Shown here in pieces: positions 36,410 through 49,012 of a stretch of 64,000 nt of DNA. The notes under the pieces are model-generated. The model had not been told where the DNA came from and made no database searches. It worked only from the letters and a program-made list of their open reading frames with translations. The stretch's first letter is position 1. The number at the start of each line of letters is the position of its first letter. Origin of the DNA: Flaccisagitta enflata (Eukaryota; Chaetognatha; Sagittoidea; Aphragmophora); the NCBI GenBank assembly GCA_965153355.1, contig OZ231128.1, forward strand, positions 24,490,001 to 24,554,000, written 5' to 3'. Made by a program: the position numbers and the translations under genes.

Positions 36410-37310
36410 GTGGCAGAATTTGATCCCACAAGCCCTTATCAGTTCTCCGTCCAGTTATTGATCTCGACCTCTGGATTGAAAAGTGATAAGGAAACATGGA
36501 CAATCATTCTTTTCATCTTTTATTATTATGTTTTGTTGTGTCTTTTTTTTCACTCTGTTTCTTCATAGTCGCATGCGATCCCACAATTTCTCGTCGGTTT
36601 TCATTGGATATTGATTTTGTATCACCAAGTTGAGAGGTGATAAGGAAACATAGACAGCCAATATTTGGCGCATTTCACAAGTTTTTTCTTTTTTTCTTTC
36701 ACATTGATATTTCACATTTGTTATTTTTTTAGTTGGGGTTAGTGTAGGAAGGATATTAGTTGTACAGGAGGATTTCCCTGGTATTAGAGTGTTATGCACT
36801 ACGTTGGTATCCATTGATGCAATCCTCATAACATCAATGGCAGTGATAGGGTCCGCCGGCGGAAAGACCAGTGCGCGAGACCCCACAGACAGACAGACAA
36901 ACGGACTAAATTAGTAAGGGGAAACACTCAACAAGCTGAAATTATACAGAGGTTTAAAAAAAATTGAAGCAAAAGAAATTCTCCACTTTCCTCTGTTCCT
37001 TAATGATCTTAAGGAGAACATCATAAAGTTACATAAAGTATACTTGTCCGCTTTAATCTTTACCCAATTCTTTTTTTACATTTTATGTTTTTTAAAACTG
37101 TAGCCCACTTTTTTCTAGAAAGCCTCTTTTTCAAAAATCTTGTGTTTATGATCATCTTTTTTAAAACCGATTTTGGATTTGAGATAAAAGGTGATAGCCG
37201 TCTCAATACTGTGTTGGTCAGCCAGTTTAGTCCAATTGTCTTGAAACAAGGCCAACACCTTAAAGTTGTATGCAATCACTTAATTACATAACCATATACC
37301 TAAATTAACT
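36410..37310. other. Non-coding, dispersed-repeat remnants
   Basis: No gene supported. About 36780-36885 resembles 45865-45930 (the words GTATTAGAGTGTTATGCACT, ATCAATG, GCAGTGATAGGGTCC and later GACC), so it is a diverged dispersed repeat. Confidence 0.4.
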
Positions 37311-37314
37311 TTCA

Positions 37315-37640
37315 TTGTATCTAAATGACATAAGATGATTTGAAATGATTTAAAATGACCTAAATTGACTGGAATTGGCTATAATGACTTAAGTGACTAA
37401 AGTGATCTTAACTAATTTAAATTGACTTAAATTGACATAAATTGACTTAAATTGACTGATGTTGCTTTAAAATGACTAAAAATGACCTAAAATGATTTGA
37501 AATTATCTTAATTGACTTTTAATGACCTAATTGACTTAAAATGAGTTAGTAGGAATAAAACAAATAAAAAAAGGAAAACGTGACCAACCAACAAACGGAC
37601 GGAAAAAGCAGGGTGTAGATTGTGTAGCACACAACTGAAA
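37315..37640 (+). mobile_element. HT-1-related tail preceded by a TGACTTAAA minisatellite
   Basis: About 240 bp of degenerate ATGACYTAAA units are followed by GACCAACCAACAAACGGACG, GCAGGGTGTAG and a hairpin at 37618-37635 with stem TTGTGT/ACACAA. The tail layout is HT-1. No head is visible to the left. Confidence 0.6.
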
Positions 37641-37759
37641 TTTTTCTAAAATTTCCTTGGCCAATGTATAGGCCACGCCGCTGGTGTAAAATCAATCAGC
37701 AAGGACGTCAAATCCAGCAAAGAGATTTTCAATGAAGGACGCTTCTGTCTCAGCAGTAT

Positions 37760-38170
37760 TGGCCGCCATTAAGAGATGTTCCAATCTTTCCCTTTTTTGA
37801 AGAAACCGGCTATATGACTAATCATCTCTTCATTCTTGAACCATCTCTCCGTTTTTTGAAAACACTTGCAATATGACTAAACATCTTTCCATTTTTGAAC
37901 CAATTAAATTTCAATTTAGCAGTTTATTTTCTCGGACTGCGCATATTATAGCCATATGGCAATGGATCAGCGGGGAGGACCATGACTAAGCTCTTCACTT
38001 GCTATTTTCTAGTTTAGGACATGGACGGGCTTGTTCGTTTTTTGAAAATACTGGGTATATGACTAATCATCTTTCCATTTTTGAACCATCTCTCCACTCT
38101 TTGAAAATACTCTCAATATGACTATACTTCTCTCCATTATTTTACCATCTCTCTATTTCTGAAAACTTAT
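37760..38170. repeat. Scattered decayed 59-bp satellite monomers
   Basis: TATATGACTAATCATCTCTT at about 37812 and TATATGACTAATCATCTTTC at about 38054, each followed by ATTCTTGAACCATCTCTCC-like words, with unrelated sequence between them. Confidence 0.75.
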
Positions 38171-38565
38171 CATCTACTATTTGGAACTATCCCTTTCTTT
38201 CTGTAACAATCTGCAGTTTGACGGTTAAAACTTGTTGGTAAGATCACAATTTGTATTGGTTTCTTTTATTTTTCTTTAATAAGTATTCACTTGACATTAA
38301 GTATATTGAGAACACATGTAACATGAGATAAAGCTAACAGGTTACAAAAAGTCCTTCATAAAAAATTAAAAAGTATAAACATAAAAAACAATCTCCCAAA
38401 AGAAACCATTTATTTTCTTGTTATCATTTTTAAAGCACAGCAAGGTCATTAGGTAAATATGTTTGGGCCTTTGTGTGAGTTCAGCTTTAGCAAAAAATGG
38501 TGTTAGAACCAAAATTGGGATAAGAATATGAATGAAAATAATATAAACATTTTGCCCATTCTGAG

Positions 38566-38870
38566 GGAGGGGCCGGGGATTCGACAGCCTTAATCCTCCC
38601 TTAAGTAATGAAGAAAAAAAATATTCTTCATTGAGCATTGAAAAAAGTCATTGAGGCAATGTTGCAGGCAAGGGAATTAATGTCATTTAAAACATGAATG
38701 AAAAAACATATAACATAAAGCCCCGGGATAAAGCAAAGGAAGGGGCCGGGGATTCGACAGCCTTAGTCCTTCCTTAAGTAATAAAAAAAAAGAAAACCAA
38801 TTCTTCATGGAGCAGTGAAAATAGTTATTGGAAAAAATTGGTGTAGGCAAGGGAATAGATGTCATTTTTT
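38566..38870. repeat. Two-copy tandem repeat of about 175 bp
   Basis: AGGGGCCGGGGATTCGACAG followed by CCTTA, TTAAGTAAT and GGCAAGGGAAT occurs near 38569 and near 38742. Confidence 0.85.
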
Positions 38871-39494
38871 TTCTGTATCAATAGTCAGGAAGACAATAAT
38901 GTATCATAGGAAGAAGGAATGAAATGATTTTCTAATACCACTATGGAACATATAAGTTGGGATAGCCAAATTCAAATCAATATTTGACATTGCCACCCAG
39001 ATGGAGAATAAAAAAAATGATATAACTCAGAGTGATTCTGAACTGGCCCTCATAATAATTCTGAGAGTGTTAAAATTTTGCTTTAACCTTTTTGGGTAGC
39101 GGTCACTAAGGGGTCAATGACCTTTTCTTTCACTCATATGGGGAAATTTCTCCTCCTACATTGGTCCGTCCAGACATACACATTTTTCAGAGCTTCCGGG
39201 GAGCACAAATTTCCCCTAGAAAATTTCCGACACCATATTATCCCCCCCCTTATAGCATGCTTATCATGCTGTGTTCAACAGCTTTTTGAATTGTAGATAG
39301 AGGAAAAAACTTTTGTGAAATGCTGTAATGACACTATTTATTCCCTAAAGAAAACACCAGCCATATGACAAACTTTTATGAGATTCAAGAGGTAAAAAGA
39401 ATCTACCAATGTCAACTGCGCTCAAGGGCCAAGGCAATGTTTTGCCTTGATCTCATGAGGATTAGCGGATTAGGGAAAATTTGAAGAAAAGAAA

Positions 39495-39740
39495 AAAAAA
39501 CTTCCTTTTTACCTTCATCTCTGTCTCTTTCTTTTTTTCTACCTTTCTTTCTTTCAAAAAAACTTCCTTTTTACCTTCATCTCTGTCTCTTTCTTTTTTT
39601 CTACCTTTCTTTCTTTCATTCTTTTACTCCTTCATATTTCCTTTGTTTTCTCCTTCGTACTTTTGTTCTTTTTTTCTTTCCTCTATTTTTTTTCTTTTTT
39701 TTTTTCTTTCTTTCTTTCTTTTTCTCTTTCTTTTGTTATC
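39495..39740. repeat. Pyrimidine-rich tract with a 57-bp tandem duplication
   Basis: AAACTTCCTTTTTACCTTCA starts the duplicated unit (about 39499 and 39559). T-rich CTTT repeats follow. Confidence 0.85.
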
Positions 39741-39782
39741 ATTTTCCCTTGTTTCCCTTCCAAGATTTTCCGACGTGCCTCT

Positions 39783-40240
39783 TGCCTTTCCGAGGAGCGG
39801 CGCTCCCCGCTCCTCCATAATGTGTATGTCTGGGTCCGTCCATCCATCCATCCATACCCCCCTGACTCAAATCCTAGCCTCAAGGGCCATATCGCAGTCT
39901 CTACGCCTAATCCCAGTGTTGAGGCCCAAATCCCAGCCTTGAGGAAAAAATCCCATCCTCAAGGCTCAAATCCTACCCTTGAGGCCTAAATCCCGCCCAT
40001 GATGCCTAAGTTCCAGCCTTGAGGTTGGGTTTGAGCCTTGAGGATGGCTTGGATTTGGGCTTCAACACTGGGATTTGGGCCCAGCGACTGCAATTTGGGC
40101 CTTGAGGCAAAGATCTGAGTTGGGGGGGACAGACAAACAGATGTACAGAGGAGGAGGGAGAGAAGAAAGAGAAGAAAATTCCCCATATGTGTGAAAGCAT
40201 AGGTCATCAACCCCTTTGGTGCCGCTGCCGTGCTCCCCCT
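39783..40240 (-). mobile_element. PAL-family element with internal minisatellite
   Basis: The left end has the palindrome AGGAGCGGCGCTCCCCGCTCC; the right end has CATAGGTCATCAACCCCTTT and GGTGCCGCTGCCG. Between them are about ten copies of a word like CCTTGAGGCCCAAATCCCAG in both senses. It is a diverged relative of the intact element at 46130. Confidence 0.65.
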
Positions 40241-41482
40241 CAACTTCAAGCATGACCTACTTAGGCAGGGCAAGGGTATTACTGACCATCTAACGCTTTT
40301 GATGGGGTAGCGATGTTTAAAATTCAGTTAAATTTGGCCACCCTTAACAAATAAGTGGATAGAAAAACGCACAACAACAAGAAAAATGAATTGATAGCAA
40401 TAACAATGACAGGAAAATCTTGTGAGGTTCAGTAACAAACTTGTTGCTCAATTTCTGGTCTCGATCAGTAAGGGGTACAAAACTGTTGCTTTTTTGTTGC
40501 TTGCATTGCTTCCAGCATGGAAAAAGAAGTACAGCATAATATCCAAAACATATTCCAAAAATGTGTGTTATATGTGTTGACGCAGTTGCGGTGATTCAAA
40601 TTTTACAGACCCAAAAGGTCAATATGTCCAAAAAAAAAAATGAATGGAGAATTATTTACAGGGTATTGACAATGAACTTGCGCAGTGATAGGAAATGCTT
40701 ATCTCTCAATTCTCTTTCATTTGTCAAATTCAGTCATCACCCATAAAACTAACATCGTAAGTTGCTATCATACTGTTATGAGAAAGGAAAAAAGGATTGA
40801 AAGTAAAGGAACAGAAAAGGATCATGAATATGAAATGTACTGCATAGATTGTCTACTTCATGAAATCTATTTCCAATCTTTTTTATATTCATATAGATGT
40901 TTTCATTTCATACTATTGGATACTTCGCAAACCAGAAAAAAAAATTATTGTTTGATGAGTAGTTTCACCCAAGGTCATCAGAGAATGTGTCCTTACATGT
41001 AAAAAAAAATGTAAGTACATTTTTGGCTTGCAATATTAAAAAGTGGAGTAAGGAATAAATGTTTGTCCCGTTATGTCATCCTTACACTATTTGTTATTCT
41101 GAAAAAAAAATTTGGTCCCCTTACATATTTCATTTCAAGATTTAACTGTAAGTAGTGTTACTCAGTGATTTTTCTTCTTAAACCTTGATTGATTTTCAGC
41201 TTTTTTATTATCCAGAAATAAGGGTCAGCTATTGTGGACAGAAAGTTTTCCGCAATTTTTGATCGGATTGATCCACTTTTTTTGTATCACTTGTATTCGT
41301 TTATATCCACAAGTATTTCCTTTGCCTGCAGATTAAGATCTTTTTTTTTCCGCTGAGAAAAAGTACTTATGAATGAACAAATTTTTTTTCCATAGGAAAG
41401 CATTTGACTTTTTCAGGTCTTGTTTGTATCTTTTATTTTTACTTTTGGGGTTCCAATTTTTCTTCTTATTTGGACGCAGCAT

Positions 41483-41724
41483 CTATGACCTTGATGTACA
41501 CCAATGCATCCAGGATGAGAAACGACACAAGTAGTTATGAATGTCATGGTTGAAAACTAGCCGTTTTACAGCCAGCAGTTCAGAGGCAGGCTTACACCAC
41601 TTTTTTGAGAGCACAATTTGGAAAAATTCTCTAGCATCGGAAGCAGGTTCCAACCTTTGAGTGATGAAGCCTGGGAAGCCCTCCCGGCTTTGTTTTCCGG
41701 CTTTGAACATTATGCCATGAACAT
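41483..41724 (-). CDS. Terminal coding exon of an unrecognised gene
   Basis: On the minus strand, a long pyrimidine tract ending TTTTTTTTCCACAG at 41725 is followed by an open stretch of about 80 codons ending in TAG at 41483-41485. The product starts DVHGIMFKAGKQSREG and contains ASDAREFFQIVLSKKWCKPA. Codon use looks coding and the acceptor is strong, but I recognise no domain and found no upstream exon. It could belong to a host gene or to a transposon. Confidence 0.45.
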
Positions 41725-42770
41725 CTGTGGAAAAAAAAGAGAGAACAGTGTAAAAACACTTGCTTTTTTGCAAATTGGTGTCAATAGATAAAGGCCAGAA
41801 TAACTGCCAATTAGTGGTTGCTTTCAAGTAGGCGGGAACAGTATTGCTTAGGGTAGGGGCAGTATGAGGGTAAGTGCAAAAAATATTTCATTTTCCCCCA
41901 ATTTCCCATCCTCAAAATTTTGCGTTATGACAGGATGAACCGATTTAAAACACTTAAATTTCAGTATGTTTCCAGCATATCTTAATGCATCAAATCGCCC
42001 AATTTGGACTCAAAACTGTTTTGACGTGTGTATCACACGCCCCAATGATATTCAATTGAAAACCAATCATTAGTGTAGGGTTCTATACAGTGGATATGTT
42101 AAAAAAAGAACAAAATTCCTATGCAAAAAAACAAAATCACCTGACACTCATTTTCATGCACCAACTTCTTGACAATATCTACGACACAGTTGGAGTCAAA
42201 TGGTCTTTTTTTTTACAGGTCAGCTTAAACCCATTTGGTACGACTATGAAAAATTTCTGCCAAGCAAATTCTTATTTTTCCTAGTCCTTTACAAATATGT
42301 TGTAAAAAATGTCAGGTTACAAAGAGAACTTTAAAAAAATGACGGTTCAGTTTCTTTTTTTTTTGTTAATGGCACTTACTGTCGGAGTTAAGGGATGAAA
42401 TTTCTACTGTGGTTGGAGAGAACATGAACCTACTTGCATACCAAATTTCATAATATTTGGCCAATTATAAGTATCGATTTTGTAAATTTTTCAAATTTTA
42501 ACAGGTTCATTGGCCATTTTCGAAAAAAACATTTCCAAACCGCGGAATAACAAATCTCCACCGCGGATGAAGATTTTGCATTTCTGAAAACATCAGACCT
42601 TGAATAATGTATTTTAGAAATGTCTGATGTTTTTGGTTTCTTTATTTTTTCAATTTCCATGCAAATTTGTTATTCCGCGCTCAGATGGTTTTGGTTAATT
42701 TTGAGCTCGACAAAATTGGCAAATTGTCACAATAGGGAAGGAGATGGCAAAATGATCAAATGAGATTAAC

Positions 42771-42912
42771 AAGGCCAAGTAGGCCAATAAGGTGCGACGT
42801 GTGGATTGTCGGATGAATGCCATACCGAAAGACCGACCAACCAACCAACTGACTGGCCAACCAACCGACCAAAGGACCGAGCCAGTTATAGAGGTGCTTG
42901 GTCGCACCTAAA
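42771..42912 (+). mobile_element. HT-2 short element
   Basis: Head AAGGCCAAGTAGGCCAATAA, then GACCAACCAAC words, then CAGTTATAG and the hairpin AGGTGCTTGGTCGCACCT (42892-42909), ending in AAAAAG. Confidence 0.7.
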
Positions 42913-43084
42913 AAGACAAGACCTGATACCCGACCGAAGAATTATCACCTGTGGGTGGTCAGTGGCAGTAATGCAGATGGGTAGGGGTAGTAATTGGGTA
43001 GGCGGGGGCTGTGTGGAGACAGGACAGGAGCACCAATGTAGAAAACGTTTGATTTGACATAAATGGACATACTTTCCAACGAAA

Positions 43085-43145
43085 TAGCCTCCATAAGACA
43101 AGAAAGACAGAAAGAAAAAAAAAGAAAGAAAGAAAGAAAGAAAAA

Positions 43146-43189
<44 letters not shown>

Positions 43190-43337
43190 AACAAACAAAC
43201 AAACAAACAAACAAACAAACAAACAAACAACGAAAAAAGACAGAAGGAAAAAAAGAAAGAAAGAACAAAAGAAGGTAAGAAAGCAAGAAAGAAAGACAGA
43301 AAGACAGAAAGACAGAAAAAAGAAAGTAAGAATGTAA

Positions 43338-43394
<57 letters not shown>

Positions 43395-43440
43395 AAAAGA
43401 AAAAAAAAGAAAGAAAGATAGAAAGAAAGAAAGAAAAGGA
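43085..43440. repeat. (GAAA)n, (CAAA)n, (GAAA)n compound array
   Basis: A purine-rich tetranucleotide array with a central block of about eleven CAAA units (about 43190-43228). Confidence 0.95.
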
Positions 43441-43464
43441 GGAGAATAAAGAGAATGTATAAAA

Positions 43465-43718
43465 ACGAGGCCAAGTTGTGGCCAATAAGCGCGCCTAGCT
43501 TGAATAAAAATTTGTGAATGAACGTTTTTGATGAATGAATGAATAAATGAATGAATGAATGAATGAATGAATGAACAAATGTAGTGAGGCATGATATGTG
43601 ATAGGAATAAAGAAATATGTTGGAATCAGCCGTTTTTCACATTTCAAACGTTTGCGTGACCAACCAACAGACTGACAGACGGACATGTCCTCTTATAGAA
43701 GTGCGAGGACGCACTTAA
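43465..43718 (+). mobile_element. HT-2 short element with (GAAT)n interior
   Basis: Head GAGGCCAAGTTGTGGCCAAT, interior (GAAT)n at 43534-43575, GACCAACCAACAGACTGACA, and the tail hairpin AAGTGCGAGGACGCACTT (43699-43716) followed by AAAA. Confidence 0.7.
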
Positions 43719-44046
43719 AAATGACCGGATACAAGAAAATCTAAATTGCGGATGGGTGAGCAGTAAATGTGTCTTTTCTAGTTGCGGACACGTGTGTTGT
43801 TTATTTATTGTGTTCTTTGTATTTATTCGCAATTTATTGCATGCTTATTTATTGTTGCTCAAAGTCAAAGATTAAATTTTTAAGTATATTCATAATTTGT
43901 TGGTTAAATTCGCAGTTGCGCAAATGCATATCTTTACTTGATTGGTCATTCGATTGGTTCCTTGATTGGTCTCTTGATTGATCTCTTGATTGGTCTCTTT
44001 ATTGGTCTCTTGATTCACTCGCTTGATTGGTCTCTTGATATGTCTT

Positions 44047-44175
44047 TTTTAGTTGCGGACACGCAAGAGGCTTTGTCTGTCCGTCGGTCCGTCCGTCCGT
44101 AATGATTGAGTCGATAAGTGTGAAAACGCGCATTTCCGCCCCTGCCCATCTGTCCGCAACTGTTTTTTGTTTCAT
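44047..44175 (-). mobile_element. HT-3 short element
   Basis: TTTTTTAGTTGCGGACACGC, then CTTTGTCTGTCCGTCGGTCC, GAGTCGATAAGTG, GAAAACGCGCATTTCCGCCC. A partial terminus of the same type is at 43772. Confidence 0.65.
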
Positions 44176-44179
44176 TTGG

Positions 44180-45320
44180 TTACGTTTGTTGGTGTCTTTT
44201 GTCAGTGGGTCGGTCAGTCAGTTACTTTTGAAAAATGGTTGTCTTCTATAACATTTGCCGAAAACTGGTGGAGATAGGTCTGTAAATGCCCTTGCCCCCC
44301 CCCCCTCCCCTGTGACTAGCCCTACTCTAGCCGCTGTTTATGTCAATCTTTCAGAATGTTGGATTAAAATTCAAAAGTGCAATTAGGTTAAACGCTGGTC
44401 AAGAAAAGCTTAGTCAGGTAGATTTATATCAAGTTGAAAAAAGTGAAAGAAAATTGGAGACCAATTTTCACTAAATCTTTAGAATAGTTGTAAAATGCAT
44501 ATATAAATGTTTCCTTATTAATCTAACATACAATGATGTATTTTCCAGTTGTCAGAAAATATTTGAACTTGAAAAGCTAATCTATTGTAAAAAATGAGGT
44601 TTTTCTTGCTGTTTTCTATTATCTCTTTGCTTTAATATCATTATAATATTTTTAAATTAGTTTAAAGTTGTACATTTGTTTATCAATTTATTTGTTTTAC
44701 CTTTATTTCATATTTGTCTGGATTTAACAGGCTACAGAAATATTCCAAATGAAAACAAAAATTAAAAAATAACATTTTTTGGCAAAAAAATTGAAAAAAA
44801 TCTTTAAAATGTCAAAATTTTTTTAGTTTATATATTCTTGATATTGAATAATACACTGCTGCATAGATATATGACGGTTTTGAAAAACGTAGTCTTTATT
44901 TTTTTAGTGAAATATCTAAAAATGTGTAGAAATGAAAAATAGTTTTTTTAAGAGGAAAATAGCTGTAACTTTTTAAATTTTTGAGATTTTGCATTAATTT
45001 TTTCTGCTACCCATATAAAAAAATATAGACTTTCATATGAATCCATTGTTTTTTGGAAAAAAAATAAGAAAATTTTTACCCTTCGTGAAACTGAACTGTC
45101 ACGATAATTTTCATCGTGTCTTATGGAGTTTTAGTCCAAGCAACATACAGACATATCTTCTTCTGGTCGACTGAACAAGCAACAGAAAATGTTCCAACCA
45201 TTCTGCTTTTTTTAAACAAAAGAAAAAAAAGAAAAAAGAAAAGAAAGAGAAATAACCCCCACAGTCATGCAAGCAGGAAAGATATATGTAGAGGCGGCAT
45301 CTTGAGGGCATTTTTGTTCA
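44180..45320. other. AT-rich intergenic sequence
   Basis: No gene, RNA or element end could be supported here. Confidence 0.5.
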
Positions 45321-45330
45321 ATGACAAAAA

Positions 45331-45500
45331 ACAAGGCTGGATACACAGCCACCCAAGCCGCATGTGTTGGCAAGGGCAGTATTTAAGGTAAGAAGAGGTA
45401 TTGGGCACAAGCAGTAAGCCCAAAGATCATAAAAACATGAAAAGAAGTCCAATGTGATAGACAGATGGACAAATAAGGGTGTAGTGTTATGTCAAAGAAA
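45331..45500 (+). mobile_element. HT-1 element, decayed
   Basis: Head AAGGCTGGATACACAGCCAC, core TTGGCAAGGGCAGTATTTAA, and a mutated tail GGGTGTAGTGTTATGTCAAA. A second partial head (GGATACACGGCCATCCGAG) lies at 45665. Confidence 0.65.
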
Positions 45501-45938
45501 CAAAAAACATTGAAGCCTCAGTAGAATGTTGGGAGGCATATTCTTAAAGAAATCTGTATTCGCCTGAATTTTCATTCATGCAAACAATTTCATTAACCAA
45601 TAAAGTAATGGAAGTAAATTATAAATCAACCAATGGAAAGCATGACCAGTCAGGAAACAAATCAGGATACACGGCCATCCGAGATCCTTACAGTCTTTTG
45701 GAGGAGCCTACCAAGCAATTATGCAAACTTTCATTTTTGAAAATAGACTTGTCACAAACCAAACAACCAACGGACTGATGTACCAATAAACAGGCATAGA
45801 CTAAACTGTAATCCGCATGCAACTTAAGGAGAGATGATATTTACAATTTACAACCAAGGTTTTTGTGCTATGTTGGTAGCATACGATACTATCATCAATG
45901 CCAGTGCCAGGGCCCACCAACGAGGAGGTCTAGCACAT

Positions 45939-46086
45939 ACAGTAGATCTTGTCAATGGCCTACTTAGTGCAAAAAAAGTGATACAAAAAGAATTATGATC
46001 AGGATTCTCTCAGTGTCCTTCGCCAAGTATCCTTTATGGACACTAAACAGACTCATGTTATCTTAAGTCTAGACAAGATCTACTGT
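45939..46086. mobile_element. Minimal element with ACAGTAGATC termini
   Basis: ACAGTAGATCTTGTC at the left and GACAAGATCTACTGT at the right are perfect 15-bp inverted repeats, 148 bp outer to outer. The termini match the tRNA-core elements at 26266 and 30771, but the tRNA-like core is absent. Confidence 0.75.
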
Positions 46087-46129
46087 TCTATCTCAGGAAT
46101 AACTTAAGCATAAAGCCACCTGTGTTTTT

Positions 46130-46634
46130 GGGCAGCGGCCCCGAAGGGGCCGATGACCTATGCTTTCTCACATAGGGGAAATTTCTCCTTCTCCTCCTTC
46201 TTCTCCTTCTTCTCCGTCCCCCCCCCCTCGAGGCCCAAATCTTAGTCTCAAGGTCCAAATCCTGGTCTCGAGGCCCAAATCCTAGCCTCAAATCCTACCT
46301 TTGAAGCTCAAATCCCAGCCTCGAGGCTCAAATCTCAGCCTCAGGGCTCAAATCCCAGCCTTGAGGCTCAAACCAAAGCCTGAATGCTCAAATCCCAGCC
46401 TCGAGGCTCAGATCCCAGCCCCAAGGCTCAAATCCCAGCCCCAAGGCTTAAATCATAGTCTTGAGCCCCAAATCCTGGCCTCAAAGCTCAAATTCCAGCC
46501 TCCAAGCTCAAATCCCAAGCTCAGAGCTCAAATCTCAGCCTTAAAGCCCCAAATATAGCCTCCAGGCTCTAATTCAAGCCTTGAGATTCAAATAAAAACG
46601 GCATAGGTCATCGGCCCCTTCGGGGCCGCTGCCC
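46130..46634 (+). mobile_element. PAL-family element, intact copy
   Basis: Perfect 34-bp terminal inverted repeats at 46130-46163 and 46601-46634. Each contains the snapback GGCCCCGAAGGGGCC followed by GATGACCTATGC. The interior has a CTCC-rich stretch and then about 16 copies of a roughly 21-bp word like AGGCTCAAATCCCAGCCTTG. 505 bp, non-coding, no clear target-site duplication. Relatives are at 5034, 29950, 39783 and 62011. Confidence 0.85.
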
Positions 46635-47260
46635 CTCTAACCACCTAACACCTACAAACACTCTCATAGGGGCAACGGGCACCGCTGACCATCTGACGCT
46701 TTTGCGACTATTGCTATTTAGTGCTTAAATGATTGCACAAGCGGGCTTTAAACTAAAGCCATTTCTTAGATAGAAGGGCCCCATCGGACATTCAGACAAA
46801 CGGATGGTGCAGACCAAATCTGTAGTATTGTATAAAAATCACTGAAAAAACAAAATTAAGAAAATCATTTATTCAGCTAACAAAGGACCAAATGGGAAAA
46901 ACATTTTACATCTACAAGATATGAAAAAAAGTTTTATGATACATGATTTTTTCTCAGCTTGAGATTTGCTTAGAAACTGCCATCATTTGAAAATCTTTCG
47001 CAATCCAGATTGTAGCTCCATTTCATTTTTCTGCAAATACCTGTATGAATTTTATTTCAGTGGTGATTAAATTTTTTCTCCCTCTTCCCCTCTTAACCAA
47101 TTATTGTTGTAAAATACCCTGTAAGCCCTCAACTCCTGAGATTATGAAAAAGAATCCTACCAGGTCTTTGCTTTTTTGGCGCAATGATGACAGTCCTTGA
47201 GCAAAGAGACCAAAAAAATTGTTATTTTACAAAATATATATTTGGCAATGAGAATAAAAT

Positions 47261-47535
47261 TCATACAGTTAGTTCTTTTTTTTGTGTTTGCATGATTTCC
47301 TCTTTACTGCCACCCAATGCAACGTCAGATATTCCTTCTGGTTTTTTACAGTTTTGAAGGTTGTTGACTTTTGCATAGCACTCTGGGCACAAATCTTCCA
47401 TTTTTGAGCAGATGCTTTTCACCACATCATCAATCAGTAATTGTGAAGCCCATAGTTTTTTAATGCTTGCTGAAATGCTCTCTTCAGCCTTAATTGTGGT
47501 TCCGTTGTTGGTTGACATCCTATGTTTGGCGGGGA
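47261..47535 (-). CDS. Candidate terminal exon downstream of the transposase-like gene
   Basis: Acceptor TACTTTCAG precedes 47535. The open frame continues to the TGA at 47261-47263 and includes SASIKKLWASQLLIDDVVKS and a CPECYAKVNNLQNC cysteine motif. It is on the same strand as the exons at 50-53 kb and could be their 3' end, but the joining exons were not proven. No named domain recognised. Confidence 0.4.
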
Positions 47536-47617
47536 CTGAAAGTAGGCATATAAACATTTATTGTCATGGGAAGGTGTAAGAACAATTTGCCCCACACAAG
47601 ATTAAGAAAAACTGATA

Positions 47618-48220
47618 TAACCATGGCCAAAAAAAAAAACGGACATGGCGGTTTTTGATGCCTTTTACCGGCTCAGTCTCAATAAAAATACAAAAAATCA
47701 GTGACTGTTTGAAAGATCTTTAGAAGTTCTTCAATTCTAGACCGAGCAGAAAGTTTTAGCTCAAATCGTTTAGAAATGGCAAGTTTGAAGTGAGCATCAC
47801 CATAATCTGTCAATAGAAGGAATTCTGTATTTGTAATTCCGTCTTTAAAAGCATATAAAATATATCTGACAAAAGGAAACTAAGAAAAATTTAAGAAAAA
47901 ATGAAAACATAACTCATTATCTACAAAATGGCGCCAAGCAGACATTTTTGAGTCAATCCGTTTAGAAATGGTAATCAAATAAAAACATTTAGTCCATGAA
48001 TTCAAGTTAGAAAAAAATGTCATATCTGGCAGATTACTCTTTCTTCAAATTAACATAACTTCTAGAGTTTTTAAGTAAGAATTTTGTTCAACAACTCAAA
48101 TCGAAGATTTTTTGAAGCTCTTTAGAATGGTCATAGATATGTAGTTATGTACTTTTTTAAAAGCAGCACCAAGTTATGATAGAAATAAGCAATGTCCGAT
48201 TTTTTTTTTGGCCATGGTTA
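47618..48220. mobile_element. Inverted-repeat element with TAACCATGGCC termini
   Basis: TAACCATGGCCAAAAAAA...CGGACAT at the left and ATGTCCGATT...GGCCATGGTTA at the right, about 27-bp inverted repeats. 603 bp, AT-rich, related to 12138-12753. Confidence 0.8.
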
Positions 48221-48404
48221 AAAATATTTTTTTTCCATCTGGTGAGATATAATCAAGCCATAAAAAAAACCATCTATCATTTAATCAATAGTTAGCCCTT
48301 TTCTTCTTTTTGTCTTTTCAGATCACTATTCCATAAGTGCTTTGTTTACATGAGTAAATAAAAGTGATACAGTTCATTAGCTTTCATGCACCACTTCCAG
48401 TAAA

Positions 48405-48775
48405 CTATTGAATTAAACTTTTTCTACGGTACAATCCAAGTATAGCTGTATGTTTTTGGTGCCAAAAATAATTTCTGTTCTTCAGAATCATTTTTTTGTA
48501 TCCGCCCCCAGTCTTCACAAAATCCAAGTATGTTTTTTGTTGTTCATTGCTGTTCAAGTTTTTTGTTTCTTTCGTGGTTGGTGATTGCCTTGAAAGTTTA
48601 CTGAAGCATTTTGGTTGACAGTTTATATCACATGTGTACTTCCTATATATGCATGTTAAAATCTTTTTGGAAAACAAAATCATGGAACCATTGCGTTGTT
48701 TTCTTTGTTAAAGCGACTTTAAGCGCTGTTGGATGTGGAAACCAAAGACTCTCCAGAATATCTGTAAAACAAAGA
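48405..48775 (-). CDS. Candidate exon(s), structure uncertain
   Basis: On the minus strand an acceptor-like TTTGTTTTACAG at about 48763 is followed by an open stretch containing TKKTTQWFHDFVFQK. In another frame a stretch with CDINCQPKCFSKLS and DFVKTGGGYKKM runs to a TAG near 48405. It may be the C-terminal part of the transposase-like gene, with a frameshift or an unseen intron. Confidence 0.25.
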
Positions 48776-49012
48776 TGAGGAAAAAAGAAGAAATTAGTAA
48801 AATGTGATCAGACTGCTGCAAGTGTGGTTGTTTCCAAACCACCACTGAGGTAAACCACTTGGCTCGTTGGTTTTTATGGGCCATCGACAACATTTCCTAA
48901 GGCTCATATAAAGCCTCATGAAATGTTGCCCCTACTCCCCATTGTAAAAAATTGCAAAAAAAAAAAAAAAGATGAAAAAAAGGAGGCAAAACTGAATTTG
49001 AAAAATAGTAAA

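Noticed and set aside
37690-37775. Possible later OATP exon after GTATAG
   Set aside because: The translation shows no transmembrane pattern or OATP similarity, and the frame ends within 32 codons.
39481-39989. Phe/Ser-rich frames
   Set aside because: Products of the CTTT-rich tract and the PAL element.
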